From: Seohaeicola saemankumensis
GTDB taxonomy: Bacteria > Pseudomonadota > Alphaproteobacteria > Rhodobacterales > Rhodobacteraceae
DNA: 64,000 bases
Reading direction: 5' to 3'
NCBI RefSeq assembly: GCF_042678485.1
Contig: NZ_JBHTKR010000003.1
Span: forward strand, 434,001 to 498,000
In this document: positions 43,196-51,967 of the stretch, in pieces
Position numbering within the stretch: position 1 is the stretch's first letter
Layout of the letters: each line of letters begins with the position of its first letter
Notes under the pieces: model-generated
Seen by the model: only the letters and a program-made list of their open reading frames with translations
The model's database searches: none
What the model was told of the DNA's origin: nothing
Program-made: the position numbers and the translations under genes

Positions 43196-44593
43196 ATGAC
43201 GACCCAGACCAACAGCCCCTCGGGGGCCACCATCGCCGAGGCGCAGGCCTTTCTGGACGCCCACCCCGAAATCGAAGCCTTCGATATCGTGCTGCATGAT
43301 TCCAACGGAATCGGGCGGGGCAAGATCATCCGGCGGCATGAGTTGCTGGCCTTTTACCAGTCGGGGCGGTTTTTGCCGATCTCGATACTGGGTCTGGATA
43401 TCTGCGGCGAGGATGTGCATGAAACCGGGCTGATCTGGGATCAGGGCGATGGCGACCTGCGCGCCTGGCCCATCCCCGGCACGCTGAAGCCGCTGCATGG
43501 CACCACGCCGCCGCGCGGTGAGGTGCTGATGTCGCTTTATACGCTGGAGGGTGCGCCGATGACATCGGACCCGCGCCATGCGTTGCAGGCGCAGGTTGAT
43601 GCGATGGCGGCAGAGGGGCTGTTTCCAGCGGGCGCGTTCGAGCTGGAGTTTTTCCTGCTGGCCAATGATCGCGGGCCGGACGGGCGCGTGCGCCCTGCCG
43701 CCGATGTGCTGGACGGGCGCGCCAGCCACCGGACGGAAGTCTATTCGGTGGATCACCTGCACGGGATGCTGCCCTTGTTTTCCGACATTTATGCAGGGGC
43801 CGAAAAGGCCGGGATCACGGCGGAAACCATGATCTCGGAATACGCCCCCGGGCAGTATGAGCTGACGCTGCATTACCGCACCGATGTGATGCAGGCCGCC
43901 GATGATCTGATGCGGCTGAAACGGATCGTGCGCGCGCAGGCCCGCGCCCATGGGGTGACGGCCTGTTTCATGGCCAAGCCGATCGAGGATTACGCCGGAT
44001 CGGGGATGCATTTCCATGTCTCTTTGCAGGACCGCGAGGGGCGGAATGTGTTCACGGAAAGCGTTGATGGGCAATGGTCGCCCGAGATCCTGCATGCGCT
44101 GGGCGGGCTGCGCGCGACGATGGGGGAATCGATGCTGGTCTTTGCCCCGCATGCCAATTCATGGCGGCGTTTCGCCAACCAGAGCTATGCGCCGGTCTCG
44201 ACCAGTTGGGGGGTGAACAATCGCTCGGTTGCGCTGCGTATCCCGGCAGGCGACAAGCGCGCGCGGCGGATCGAGCATCGTCCGGCAGGGGTGGATGCGA
44301 ACCCCTATCTTGTCGCGGCGACGGTGCTGGCGGGTATCCGGCACGGTCTGGCCCACAGGATCGACCCCGGCCCGGAGACGACCGGCAACGGCTATGACGA
44401 GGCGGGCGGCGATGACAGCATCCCGCGCGACTGGAACGCGGCCATCGCCGCGGCGCGCGACTCGGCCTTTCTGAAGGATGCCCTGGGCGAGGACATGCAC
44501 CGCACCTTCGTGGCCGTCAAAGCCGCCGAATATGCGCGCGTGGCGCGCACGATCTCGGACGTGGATTACGATCTTTACCTGCACACGGTGTGA
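43196..44593 (+). CDS. Glutamine synthetase-family ligase (gamma-glutamylamide synthetase-like)
   Basis: 465 residues. The N-terminal beta-grasp part (FDIVLHDSNGIGRGKIIRRH) is followed by the catalytic barrel with MISEYAPGQYELTLHY, GMHFHVSL and NNRSVALRIP. The N-terminal segment resembles PuuA/GlnA3-type enzymes, which join glutamate to amines such as putrescine or ethanolamine with ATP. It starts one base after the aminotransferase stop, indicating coupled translation. The amine is unknown; no puuB or puuC homologue is nearby. Confidence 0.85.
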   Translation: MTTQTNSPSGATIAEAQAFLDAHPEIEAFDIVLHDSNGIGRGKIIRRHELLAFYQSGRFLPISILGLDICGEDVHETGLIWDQGDGDLRAWPIPGTLKPLHGTTPPRGEVLMSLYTLEGAPMTSDPRHALQAQVDAMAAEGLFPAGAFELEFFLLANDRGPDGRVRPAADVLDGRASHRTEVYSVDHLHGMLPLFSDIYAGAEKAGITAETMISEYAPGQYELTLHYRTDVMQAADDLMRLKRIVRAQARAHGVTACFMAKPIEDYAGSGMHFHVSLQDREGRNVFTESVDGQWSPEILHALGGLRATMGESMLVFAPHANSWRRFANQSYAPVSTSWGVNNRSVALRIPAGDKRARRIEHRPAGVDANPYLVAATVLAGIRHGLAHRIDPGPETTGNGYDEAGGDDSIPRDWNAAIAAARDSAFLKDALGEDMHRTFVAVKAAEYARVARTISDVDYDLYLHTV

Positions 44594-44611
44594 GTCGGGG
44601 CAAGTGTCGGT

Positions 44612-44635
44612 CCTGGATATTTGGAGCAAGAAGAA
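44612..44635 (+). repeat. Dispersed 3'-end motif A, copy 3
   Basis: CCT-GGATATTT-GGA-GCAAGAAGAA, 19 bases past the ligase stop codon, in the 49-base gap between convergent genes. No hairpin precedes this copy. Confidence 0.75.
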
Positions 44636-44642
44636 ATAGGGC

Positions 44643-46670
44643 TCAGAGCGCCGCTGCCAGCCGGGTCCCTTGATCTATCGCCCGCTTCGCATCGAGCTCC
44701 GCCGCAACATCGGCCCCGCCGATCACATGGGCCGTGATGCCGCGCGCGGCCAGCGCATCCGCCAGGCTGCGTTCGGGCAGCTGACCCGCACAGAGAACCA
44801 CCGTATCCGCCGGGATCACGCGCGGGTTTTCCCGCGCCTCGCCAAAGCTGACATGGAGGCCATCGTCGTCGATGCGTTCGTAGTTCACGCCCCCGATCAT
44901 CTGGACGCCCTTCATCTGCAGGGCGGCGCGATGAATCCAGCCCGTGGTCTTGCCCAGCCGCTTGCCGGGGCGTTCGGCCTTGCGCTGCAGCAGCGTGACC
45001 TGACGGGCGGGCGCATCGGGGCGCGGACCTTCTGCGGCCAATCCCCCGCGCACCTGTTCCGGGTCCGCGACACCCCATTCGCGCATCCAGTCGGGGATGC
45101 TTTCCGTCGGGCTATGGCCTTCGTGGACAAGGTATTCCGAGACATCAAAGCCGATGCCACCCGCGCCCACGACAGCCACGTTCTTGCCGACAGAGACCTT
45201 GCCCGCAAGCACGTCGATATAGGACAGAACATTCGGCCGGTCCTGACCGGGGATGCCCGGATCGCGCGGAATGACCCCTGTGGCAATGACTACTTCGTCA
45301 AAGCCTGCCAGATCATCCGCAGAAACAGAGGTGTTCAGACGCAGGTCGATGCCGGCCTCGGCGACCATGGTTTCGTACCAGTCCACCAGCCCGTGGAATT
45401 CTTCCTTGCCGGGAATCTGGCGCGCCATGTTGAGCTGCCCGCCCACGCGGGCGGCGCGATCGAACAGCGTGACCCTGTGGCCCCGATCCGCCGCCGTCAG
45501 CGCCACGGACAGACCCGCAGGCCCAGCGCCCACAACGGCCAGGGTCTTGGGCGTGGCCGCGGGGGTAATCACCAGTTCGGTTTCATAGCAGGCACGCGGG
45601 TTCACCAGGCAGCTTGATATCTTGCCGCCGAAAGTGTGATCCAGACAGGCCTGATTGCAGGCAATGCAAGGCGCGATGCTGTCGGCGCGCCCCGCCATCG
45701 CCTTGACCACGAAATCGGGATCGGCCAGCAGCGGTCGCGCCATCGACACCATATCGGCGCAGCCCGTGGCCAGAACATCCTCGGCCACCGCGGGAGTATT
45801 GATCCGGTTCGAGGTGATGACCGGGATGCCCACCTGACCCATCAGCTTTTTCGTGACCCAGGCAAAAGCCGCGCGCGGGACGGAGGTGGCGATGGTTGGG
45901 ATGCGCGCCTCGTGCCAGCCGATGCCGGTGTTGATGATGCTGGCACCCGCCTTTTCGATTTCCCTGGCCAGTTGCACGACCTCGTCGAAGGTCGAGCCGT
46001 TGGGTACAAGGTCGATCATCGACAGGCGGTAGATGATGATGAAGTCATCGCCCACGGCGGCGCGGACGCGTTTGACCACCTCGATGGGCAGGCGCATCCG
46101 GTTCTCATAGGAGCCGCCCCAGCGATCGGTGCGCTTGTTGGTGTGGGTCACGAGGAACTGGTTGATGAAATAACCCTCGGACCCCATCACCTCGACCCCG
46201 TCATATCCGGCTTCGCGGGCGCGGGTGGCTGCGGTGACGATGTCATGGATCTGCTTTTCGATCCCGGCCTCGTCCAGTTCCTTGGGCGGGAAGGGCGAGA
46301 TCGGCGATTTGATGGCGCTGGCCGAGACACATTCGGGGCCGTATGCATAGCGCCCGGCATGCAGGATCTGCATGGCGATCCTGCCGCCCGCTGCGTGCAC
46401 GCGGTCGGTCACGATCCGGTGGTTGGCGATATCCTGATCGTTGAACAGGCCCGCCGCCCCCGGAAACACGCCGCCTTCGCGATTGGGGGCCATGCCGCCC
46501 GTCACCATCAGGCCCACACCGCCGCGCGCGCGGGCGGCGTAGAACTCGGCCACGCGGTTCCAGTCCTTCGTTTCCTCAAGGCCCGTGTGCATGGACCCCA
46601 TCAGAACGCGATTTTTCAGCGTGACATGGCCCAGATCAAGCGGGGCCAGAAGATGTGGATATGCGGTCAT
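44643..46670 (-). CDS. fadH: NADPH-dependent 2,4-dienoyl-CoA reductase (FMN/FAD/4Fe-4S)
   Basis: 675 residues. The N-terminal old-yellow-enzyme barrel has ILHAGRYAYGPECVSAS and HTNKRTDRWGGSYENRMR; the iron-sulfur cysteines are in CIACNQACLD plus a later ISSCLVNP; the FAD loop is VVGAGPAGLSVALTA and the NADPH loop VVGAGGIGFDVSEYL. The layout is that of bacterial FadH, which reduces 2,4-dienoyl-CoA during unsaturated fatty acid oxidation. Trimethylamine or histamine dehydrogenase share this layout, so the call rests on overall resemblance. GGGAGGC precedes the ATG. Confidence 0.85.
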   Translation of the reverse strand: MTAYPHLLAPLDLGHVTLKNRVLMGSMHTGLEETKDWNRVAEFYAARARGGVGLMVTGGMAPNREGGVFPGAAGLFNDQDIANHRIVTDRVHAAGGRIAMQILHAGRYAYGPECVSASAIKSPISPFPPKELDEAGIEKQIHDIVTAATRAREAGYDGVEVMGSEGYFINQFLVTHTNKRTDRWGGSYENRMRLPIEVVKRVRAAVGDDFIIIYRLSMIDLVPNGSTFDEVVQLAREIEKAGASIINTGIGWHEARIPTIATSVPRAAFAWVTKKLMGQVGIPVITSNRINTPAVAEDVLATGCADMVSMARPLLADPDFVVKAMAGRADSIAPCIACNQACLDHTFGGKISSCLVNPRACYETELVITPAATPKTLAVVGAGPAGLSVALTAADRGHRVTLFDRAARVGGQLNMARQIPGKEEFHGLVDWYETMVAEAGIDLRLNTSVSADDLAGFDEVVIATGVIPRDPGIPGQDRPNVLSYIDVLAGKVSVGKNVAVVGAGGIGFDVSEYLVHEGHSPTESIPDWMREWGVADPEQVRGGLAAEGPRPDAPARQVTLLQRKAERPGKRLGKTTGWIHRAALQMKGVQMIGGVNYERIDDDGLHVSFGEARENPRVIPADTVVLCAGQLPERSLADALAARGITAHVIGGADVAAELDAKRAIDQGTRLAAAL

Positions 46671-46755
46671 GTGATGCCTCCCGTTTAGACGCCATCTGAG
46701 CGGAAGGCGCGGGGTTTGTCACCTGAAACCCAGCGTCAGCAGTCTTGCACGCATG

Positions 46756-47049
46756 TCAGACCGTATTGTCCAGAACGATCGGCGTTTCGAAATATTCAAA
46801 ACGCGGAAGGGCACCATAGATGCCGCGCACCTTTTCGCACCATGCCGCATCATGGCCTGCCTTTGCGGCCTCTAGCGTCTTCCACAGATAGACCCCGCCG
46901 CCGCGGCGACCTTCGGGATCATAAAGGTAATTCTTGCGGATCAGATCGGTATTGGCGGACCAGCCGGGTACAGTGGCCTTGAAATTTGCGATGACCTGAT
47001 CGCGGCTCATGTCTGCGGGAATCGGGAAGGTGACGATTTCGGTGATCAT
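46756..47049 (-). CDS. YdhR-like putative monooxygenase (dimeric alpha-beta barrel)
   Basis: 97 residues. The pattern MITEIVTFPIPADMSRDQV, VPGWSANTDLIRKNYLYD, GGGVYLWKTLEAAKAGHDAAW fits the small YdhR/ABM-fold family. The real substrate is unknown. ATG at 47049 is chosen for AAAGGACAG upstream. It sits 85 bases before fadH and 14 after the next gene upstream, all on the same strand. Confidence 0.7.
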   Translation of the reverse strand: MITEIVTFPIPADMSRDQVIANFKATVPGWSANTDLIRKNYLYDPEGRRGGGVYLWKTLEAAKAGHDAAWCEKVRGIYGALPRFEYFETPIVLDNTV

Positions 47050-47063
47050 GGCGCTGTCCTTTC

Positions 47064-47438
47064 CTACATGGATTCCAGGCAATGCCGCCGGAATGCGCGC
47101 TTGAGAAGGTCCAGCTCCTCGCGCAGCAGATCGACTTCGGCGCGGATATCGTCGGCCAGCGCCTCTCCGGCGAGGATGGCGAAACTGCCCAGTGTTTCAC
47201 CGGTTTCCGCGTCTCGGATCAGGAAAGTGTGGATACCGTCGGTCAGAGCCTGTCGCGGCACCGGGATACGCAGTACCCAGTCAGGCGCCTTTGCAGCCTC
47301 GACCAGTTCGGCGCCGGGCACCGGCTGTTCCAGATGGGTCACGGCAATCGAAGGGCGCGTGCCCGCAGGCGATCCTGTCACGATACCTTCCCATATGCCC
47401 TGAAACAGGCGGGTCTTGGTGACGGTCAATGCGCTCAC
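47064..47438 (-). CDS. Conserved hypothetical protein with C-terminal coiled coil
   Basis: 124 residues. I recognise no family. The N-terminal two-thirds look like a beta-rich domain (RLFQGIWEGIVTG, DWVLRIPVPRQAL, HTFLIRDAETGETLGSFAI); the last 30 residues (DDIRAEVDLLREELDLLKRA) should form a coiled coil. GTG at 47438 is preferred because AAAGGATG precedes it; another in-frame GTG at 47465 overlaps the previous stop codon. It is the middle member of three small genes ahead of fadH. Confidence 0.65.
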   Translation of the reverse strand: MSALTVTKTRLFQGIWEGIVTGSPAGTRPSIAVTHLEQPVPGAELVEAAKAPDWVLRIPVPRQALTDGIHTFLIRDAETGETLGSFAILAGEALADDIRAEVDLLREELDLLKRAFRRHCLESM

Positions 47439-47461
47439 GGGTTCATCCTTTGAATATGATA

Positions 47462-48235
47462 TCACAATTCGGCGCGCGGGCGCCGGCTGAAGGTCAGGTC
47501 ACGCAGGATCACCTGGTTCATCCGGGGGCCTTCGAAGATCAGGTCGACCCAGGCTTTTTCCACGCGTTTTTCGTTCATGCTGGAATAGGCAAGGTCGAAT
47601 TCCACCATGTTGTCTTCTTCGGTCAGGGGCAATTCGCGCACGATCTGTTCGGTGTTCGGTCCGTGGCGGATGTTGAGCCGGGCAAAGATCTCCAGCGGCT
47701 TTTCCATCTCGACAATCGTGTTCATCCGGATCAGGTGGCGCCGTTTCAACCCGGCCACCGCATCGCCGGGCAGATCGACGGCAAGCGACAGAAACGATCC
47801 GTCGAAGCGGAATACATCCATCCGCAGGCCAAAGGGCGCCAGATCCTTTTCGCGCCGGTTGCGAATCTGGCGAAGGGTCAGTTCGGACCGTTCGCAGTCA
47901 TGAAACAGCGTCACCTCATCGCCGAGCATGCTTTTGCTCTGCACCGAGGCAAAGCCCGGCACCGGCAAGGGGCCACGCCACAATTCAGGCCGCCAGCCCC
48001 AGTCGGCCCCATGCGGCCGGCGAAAGGCGTTGGAACCGATCATCGGCAGCGCAAGGCGGCTGTCGGCGACATGGATCAGGTCATCCAGATGGCGGCGCAA
48101 TTGACGCGCGCGCTGGCGTTGAAGCCGCAGGTCGGCAAGATCGGCCTCACCTGCCCGACGCGCCGCGTCAGACCAGCGCTTGCGCCCGATTGCGAATGCG
48201 ATTGTGTCGAGAGCCTTGCCACCCAGCATTTTCAT
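47462..48235 (-). CDS. Conserved hypothetical protein (possibly DUF6478)
   Basis: 257 residues. A basic, helical N-terminus (RAGEADLADLRLQRQRARQLR) precedes a beta-rich domain with VTLFHDCERSELTLRQIRNR and VILRDLTFSRRPRAEL. I recall a similar uncharacterised protein in Rhodobacteraceae, perhaps the family called DUF6478, but am not sure. It lies 23 bases upstream of the coiled-coil protein gene and probably heads the transcription unit that includes fadH. Confidence 0.65.
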   Translation of the reverse strand: MKMLGGKALDTIAFAIGRKRWSDAARRAGEADLADLRLQRQRARQLRRHLDDLIHVADSRLALPMIGSNAFRRPHGADWGWRPELWRGPLPVPGFASVQSKSMLGDEVTLFHDCERSELTLRQIRNRREKDLAPFGLRMDVFRFDGSFLSLAVDLPGDAVAGLKRRHLIRMNTIVEMEKPLEIFARLNIRHGPNTEQIVRELPLTEEDNMVEFDLAYSSMNEKRVEKAWVDLIFEGPRMNQVILRDLTFSRRPRAEL

Positions 48236-48361
48236 TCGTCCCGACCTGCCTTGCCTGTCTTATACGCGTACCACACCCGGCGCATGTCAGTACCGCCCAA
48301 TGACGAAACAATCCTTACCGATGAAACGCATTGGCACAATTAAAGAAACGCCATCGCCATA

Positions 48362-48964
48362 TCAATCTGCCGCAGGGGTGGAACCGGATGCAAGTTTTTC
48401 AGCAGCCGGGCTGTCCCGACGGATCGCATCGGCCAGATCCATCATAAGGCGCATCCCGCGATCGGATACCATGACGCTGTCAGGCGCGCCATAAAGCGCA
48501 AGGCCCAGAACCTTGTCACCGACAGTCATCAGCGCGCGCCAGTGCCTTTGGTCCGCGTTGGGTGGAACGGTCGATCCACCCTCGACCTGCAACAGGGCCA
48601 GGCCCTCGCGGTTGATCGCGCGCAGGATGCGCCCACGCCCCAGCGCCTGCTGAAAGTCCCGGCTGTCGGTGCTGACCGCGCCCTCGCCCGCGGGGGACGC
48701 CGAGATGGTGATGATCGCAGGCTCGACGAACACGCCGCTGGCGTCCCCGGTCAGGCTGGCGCAACTGCCGATCAGGGCAAAACCGCCCTGGGCGCGGTTG
48801 ACGACGCTGCCCGCGTCAACGCAGTAGCCCGACGGCGGCCGCACGATCACCGTGCCGCCCGCCAATTCGGCCTGCCGCAGAACCGGCGTGGCGGTGGTGC
48901 CCCCGTCGATCTGGAGGCACCCCGAAACACCGAAAGCCAGGACCGGGACCAACCAGAGCCGCAT
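48362..48964 (-). CDS. Predicted lipoprotein of unknown function
   Basis: 200 residues. The N-terminus MRLWLVPVLAFGVSGC is a lipoprotein signal with Cys16 as lipid site. The rest is a soluble domain with a second Cys pair (SGYCVDAGSV and LIGSCASL) that could form a disulfide in the periplasm. No known domain recognised. The start is fixed by the signal peptide; the frame extending to 49147 is antisense within ilvD. It follows ilvD by 19 bases on the same strand. Confidence 0.72.
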   Translation of the reverse strand: MRLWLVPVLAFGVSGCLQIDGGTTATPVLRQAELAGGTVIVRPPSGYCVDAGSVVNRAQGGFALIGSCASLTGDASGVFVEPAIITISASPAGEGAVSTDSRDFQQALGRGRILRAINREGLALLQVEGGSTVPPNADQRHWRALMTVGDKVLGLALYGAPDSVMVSDRGMRLMMDLADAIRRDSPAAEKLASGSTPAAD

Positions 48965-48983
48965 CGACCGGCGCCCCGCTATG

Positions 48984-50720
48984 TCACAGATCCATGTAGA
49001 TGTGTTTTTCGGCCTTGCCGCCCGGATGGGTGACAGCGCCCTTGTAGGTTTCGCCGACGATCTGGGCATATTTCCACAGCGCGCCGCTTGCGTAGATCGT
49101 GGGGCGCGGGCCTTTCCAGTCGGCTTTGCGCGCTTCCAGTTCGGCATCGGTCAGGGCCACGCTGATTTCGCCGGTGATGGCGTTCAGCGTGATCACGTCA
49201 CCGTCCTTGATCAGGGCGATCGGGCCGCCATGGGCCGCCTCTGGGCCGACATGGCCCACGCAGAACCCGCGCGTCGCGCCCGAGAAACGGCCATCGGTGA
49301 TCAGCGCCACCTTCTTGCCCATGCCCTGGCCGGAAATGGCGGCCGTGGTGGCCAGCATCTCGCGCATGCCGGGGCCGCCTGCGGGTCCCTCGTTCCGAAT
49401 GACGATCACGTCGCCTTCCTTGTAGTCGCGGCGCTGGACGGCGGCAAAGGCGTCTTCCTCGCATTCGAAGACACGCGCGGGCCCCGAGAATGCCTGCTGC
49501 TCCTCGGTCATGCCCGCCACCTTCACGATGGCGCCGGTCGGTGCAAGATTGCCTTTCAGGCCGACGACACCGCCGGTCTTGGTGATCGGGTTCGCGACGG
49601 TGTGGATGACCTTGCCGTCAGCTTCGCGGGTGATCTTGTCCAGTTCCTCGCCGATGCTGTAGCCGCTGGCGGTGATGCAATCCTCGTGGATCAGGCCCGC
49701 CTTGCGCAGTTCCTTCATCACGACCGGCACGCCGCCCGCCTCGTAAAGATCCTTGGCCACGTAATCGCCACCGGGCTTGAGGTTCACGAAATAGGGCGTG
49801 TCGCGGAAAATCTCGCAGACATCATCGAGGAAGAAGTCGATCCCCGCCTCATGGGCGATCGCGGGCAGGTGCAGGCCCGCATTGGTAGACCCGCCGGTGC
49901 AGGCCACGACGCGGGCCGCGTTTTCCAGCGACTTGAGCGTGACCACATCGCGGGCGCGGATGTTCTTTTCGATCAGGTTCATGACAGCACGCCCCGACGC
50001 CTCGCCATACTGGTCGCGGCTTTCGTAAGGCGCGGGCATGCCCGAGGAGTTCATCAGCGCCAGGCCGATGGCCTCGGACACGCAAGCCATGGTGTTGGCG
50101 GTGAACTGGCCGCCACATGCGCCCGAGGTCGGGCAGGCGACACGCTCCAGGATCTCAAGCTCGGCATCGGACATGTTGCCCGCCTGATGCTGACCCACGG
50201 CTTCGAACACGTCCTGCACGGTGACATCCTTGCCGTTCAGGCGGCCCGGCAGGATCGACCCGCCATAGATGAAGACCGACGGCGTGTTCAGGCGAACCAT
50301 CGCCATCATCATGCCGGGCAGTGACTTGTCACAGCCGGCAAGGCCGACGATGGCGTCATAGCAATGGCCGCGCATGGTCAGTTCGACCGTATCGGCAATC
50401 GCCTCGCGGCTGGCCAGCGAGGACCGCATGCCTTCGTGGCCCATGGCGATCCCGTCGGTCACGGTGATCGTGGTGAATTCGCGCGGGGTTCCGAAGGCCT
50501 GCTTGACGCCCATCTTGACGGCCTGCGCCTGACGGTTCAGGGCGATGTTGCAGGGGGCCGCTTCGTTCCAGCAGGTGGCCACGCCAACCAGGGGCTGGTG
50601 GATCTCTTCCTCGTTCAGACCCATTGCATAGAGATACGAGCGATGCGGCGCGCGGGCGGGCCCTTCGGTCACATAGCGGCTGGGCAGTCTGGATTTGTCG
50701 ATGCGCGGTTTCGTGGACAT
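48984..50720 (-). CDS. ilvD: Dihydroxy-acid dehydratase
   Basis: 578 residues. It dehydrates dihydroxy-isovalerate and dihydroxy-methylvalerate in valine and isoleucine synthesis, using an iron-sulfur cluster. Cluster cysteines sit in GVATCWNEAAPCN, GLAGCDKSLPGM and ACPTSGACGGQF. ATG at 50718-50720 is preceded by GGGGAGG; a longer frame to 50867 is intergenic. It is divergent from the desaturase gene and followed closely by a lipoprotein gene. Confidence 0.95.
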   Translation of the reverse strand: MSTKPRIDKSRLPSRYVTEGPARAPHRSYLYAMGLNEEEIHQPLVGVATCWNEAAPCNIALNRQAQAVKMGVKQAFGTPREFTTITVTDGIAMGHEGMRSSLASREAIADTVELTMRGHCYDAIVGLAGCDKSLPGMMMAMVRLNTPSVFIYGGSILPGRLNGKDVTVQDVFEAVGQHQAGNMSDAELEILERVACPTSGACGGQFTANTMACVSEAIGLALMNSSGMPAPYESRDQYGEASGRAVMNLIEKNIRARDVVTLKSLENAARVVACTGGSTNAGLHLPAIAHEAGIDFFLDDVCEIFRDTPYFVNLKPGGDYVAKDLYEAGGVPVVMKELRKAGLIHEDCITASGYSIGEELDKITREADGKVIHTVANPITKTGGVVGLKGNLAPTGAIVKVAGMTEEQQAFSGPARVFECEEDAFAAVQRRDYKEGDVIVIRNEGPAGGPGMREMLATTAAISGQGMGKKVALITDGRFSGATRGFCVGHVGPEAAHGGPIALIKDGDVITLNAITGEISVALTDAELEARKADWKGPRPTIYASGALWKYAQIVGETYKGAVTHPGGKAEKHIYMDL

Positions 50721-50889
50721 TGGTGCCTCCCCGGTAAATCTGTCCGGATCGGAATAAAGAAGCCTCTGCCGTGGCACAAGTGCGTTTGCAAGACGTGGCG
50801 TCACGGCGCACGCAGGCCAAGCAGCGGCGTTGACAGGGTCGCCGCGCAGGCAAACACTGGTCGCCAAGCATCACGGAGGGGAGGGCGCG

Positions 50890-51873
50890 ATGACAGCCGG
50901 CCAGACCATCAGCCCGCAGGGCAAGAGCCATCAGGCGCTGGGGCGCGATTTCTTCAGCACGGATGAGATCCGCGCGCTGGCCGAACGATCCGACCTTTGG
51001 GGATGGTGGCTGGTGTTGCATTGCTGGGGCACGATCGCGCTGGCGCTGGCGCTGTTCGCGGTCTGGCCCAATCCGCTGACCTTTGTTCTGGCTGTCATCA
51101 TCATCGGCTCGCGGCAACTGGGGCTTGCGATCCTGATGCACGAGGCCGCGCATAACGCACTGTTCAGATCGCGTGGCCTGAACGACTGGGCCGGTGAATG
51201 GCTGTGCGGGCGACCGATCCTTGCCGATCTGGCGGAATACCGGCGCTATCACCTGAAACATCATCGCCATACGCAGACCGCGGAAGACCCGGACCTGAAG
51301 CTGTCGCACCCCTTTCCCACCACACGCGCGTCATTGCGGCGCAAGTTCTGGCGCGACATCACCGGACGTACCGGGATCAGGCAGCGCAGCCAGCAGATCA
51401 TGTTCGCGCTGAAGATGGCGGGCGAGGTCGAGGGCCAACCCGGCGCGCAGGATCTGGCGCAGGCCTTTTCCGGCCCGGTGATCGGGCGGGCCTTGATCGC
51501 CAATGCCGCGATCTTCGCCCTGATGTGGGCGGTGGGGGCCTGGTGGTGGTGGCTGGCCTTCTGGGTGCTGCCCCTGCTGACCTGGTTCCAGCTTGTGCTG
51601 CGGATCCGCAATATCGCCGAACACGGTGCGGTCGAGGCGGTGGACGACCCGCTACGCAACACGCGCACGACCTATGCCGGGCCGCTGATGCGCCTGCTGG
51701 TCGCGCCCTATTGGGTGAATTACCATCTTGAGCATCATCTTGTGATGCATGTGCCTGCACGGAACCTGCCGCGCCTGCATCGGTTGATGGTGGAACGGGG
51801 GCATGCGGCAAAAATGCAGATCGGCCGCCATTACCTCGATGTGCTGCGGATCGCATCATCCAGACCGGCATGA
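50890..51873 (+). CDS. Membrane fatty acid desaturase family protein
   Basis: 327 residues with four or so membrane segments. Three histidine boxes are intact: HEAAHNALF, HLKHHRHTQ and HLEHHLVMHVP, which bind the di-iron centre. It introduces a double bond or hydroxyl into an acyl chain or related lipid. ATG 50890 has GGAGGGGAGGG in front. The frame from 50830 is longer but starts in the divergent promoter. The substrate is not determined by sequence. Confidence 0.87.
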   Translation: MTAGQTISPQGKSHQALGRDFFSTDEIRALAERSDLWGWWLVLHCWGTIALALALFAVWPNPLTFVLAVIIIGSRQLGLAILMHEAAHNALFRSRGLNDWAGEWLCGRPILADLAEYRRYHLKHHRHTQTAEDPDLKLSHPFPTTRASLRRKFWRDITGRTGIRQRSQQIMFALKMAGEVEGQPGAQDLAQAFSGPVIGRALIANAAIFALMWAVGAWWWWLAFWVLPLLTWFQLVLRIRNIAEHGAVEAVDDPLRNTRTTYAGPLMRLLVAPYWVNYHLEHHLVMHVPARNLPRLHRLMVERGHAAKMQIGRHYLDVLRIASSRPA

Positions 51874-51967
51874 TGCCGCAAGCCCCCTGTTCGCCCCCCT
51901 GACCGCGCGCTAGGTTCGTGTCAGGGCCCGAAAGACAGGCCGCGACACGAGGATGCAGAGCAGACCA

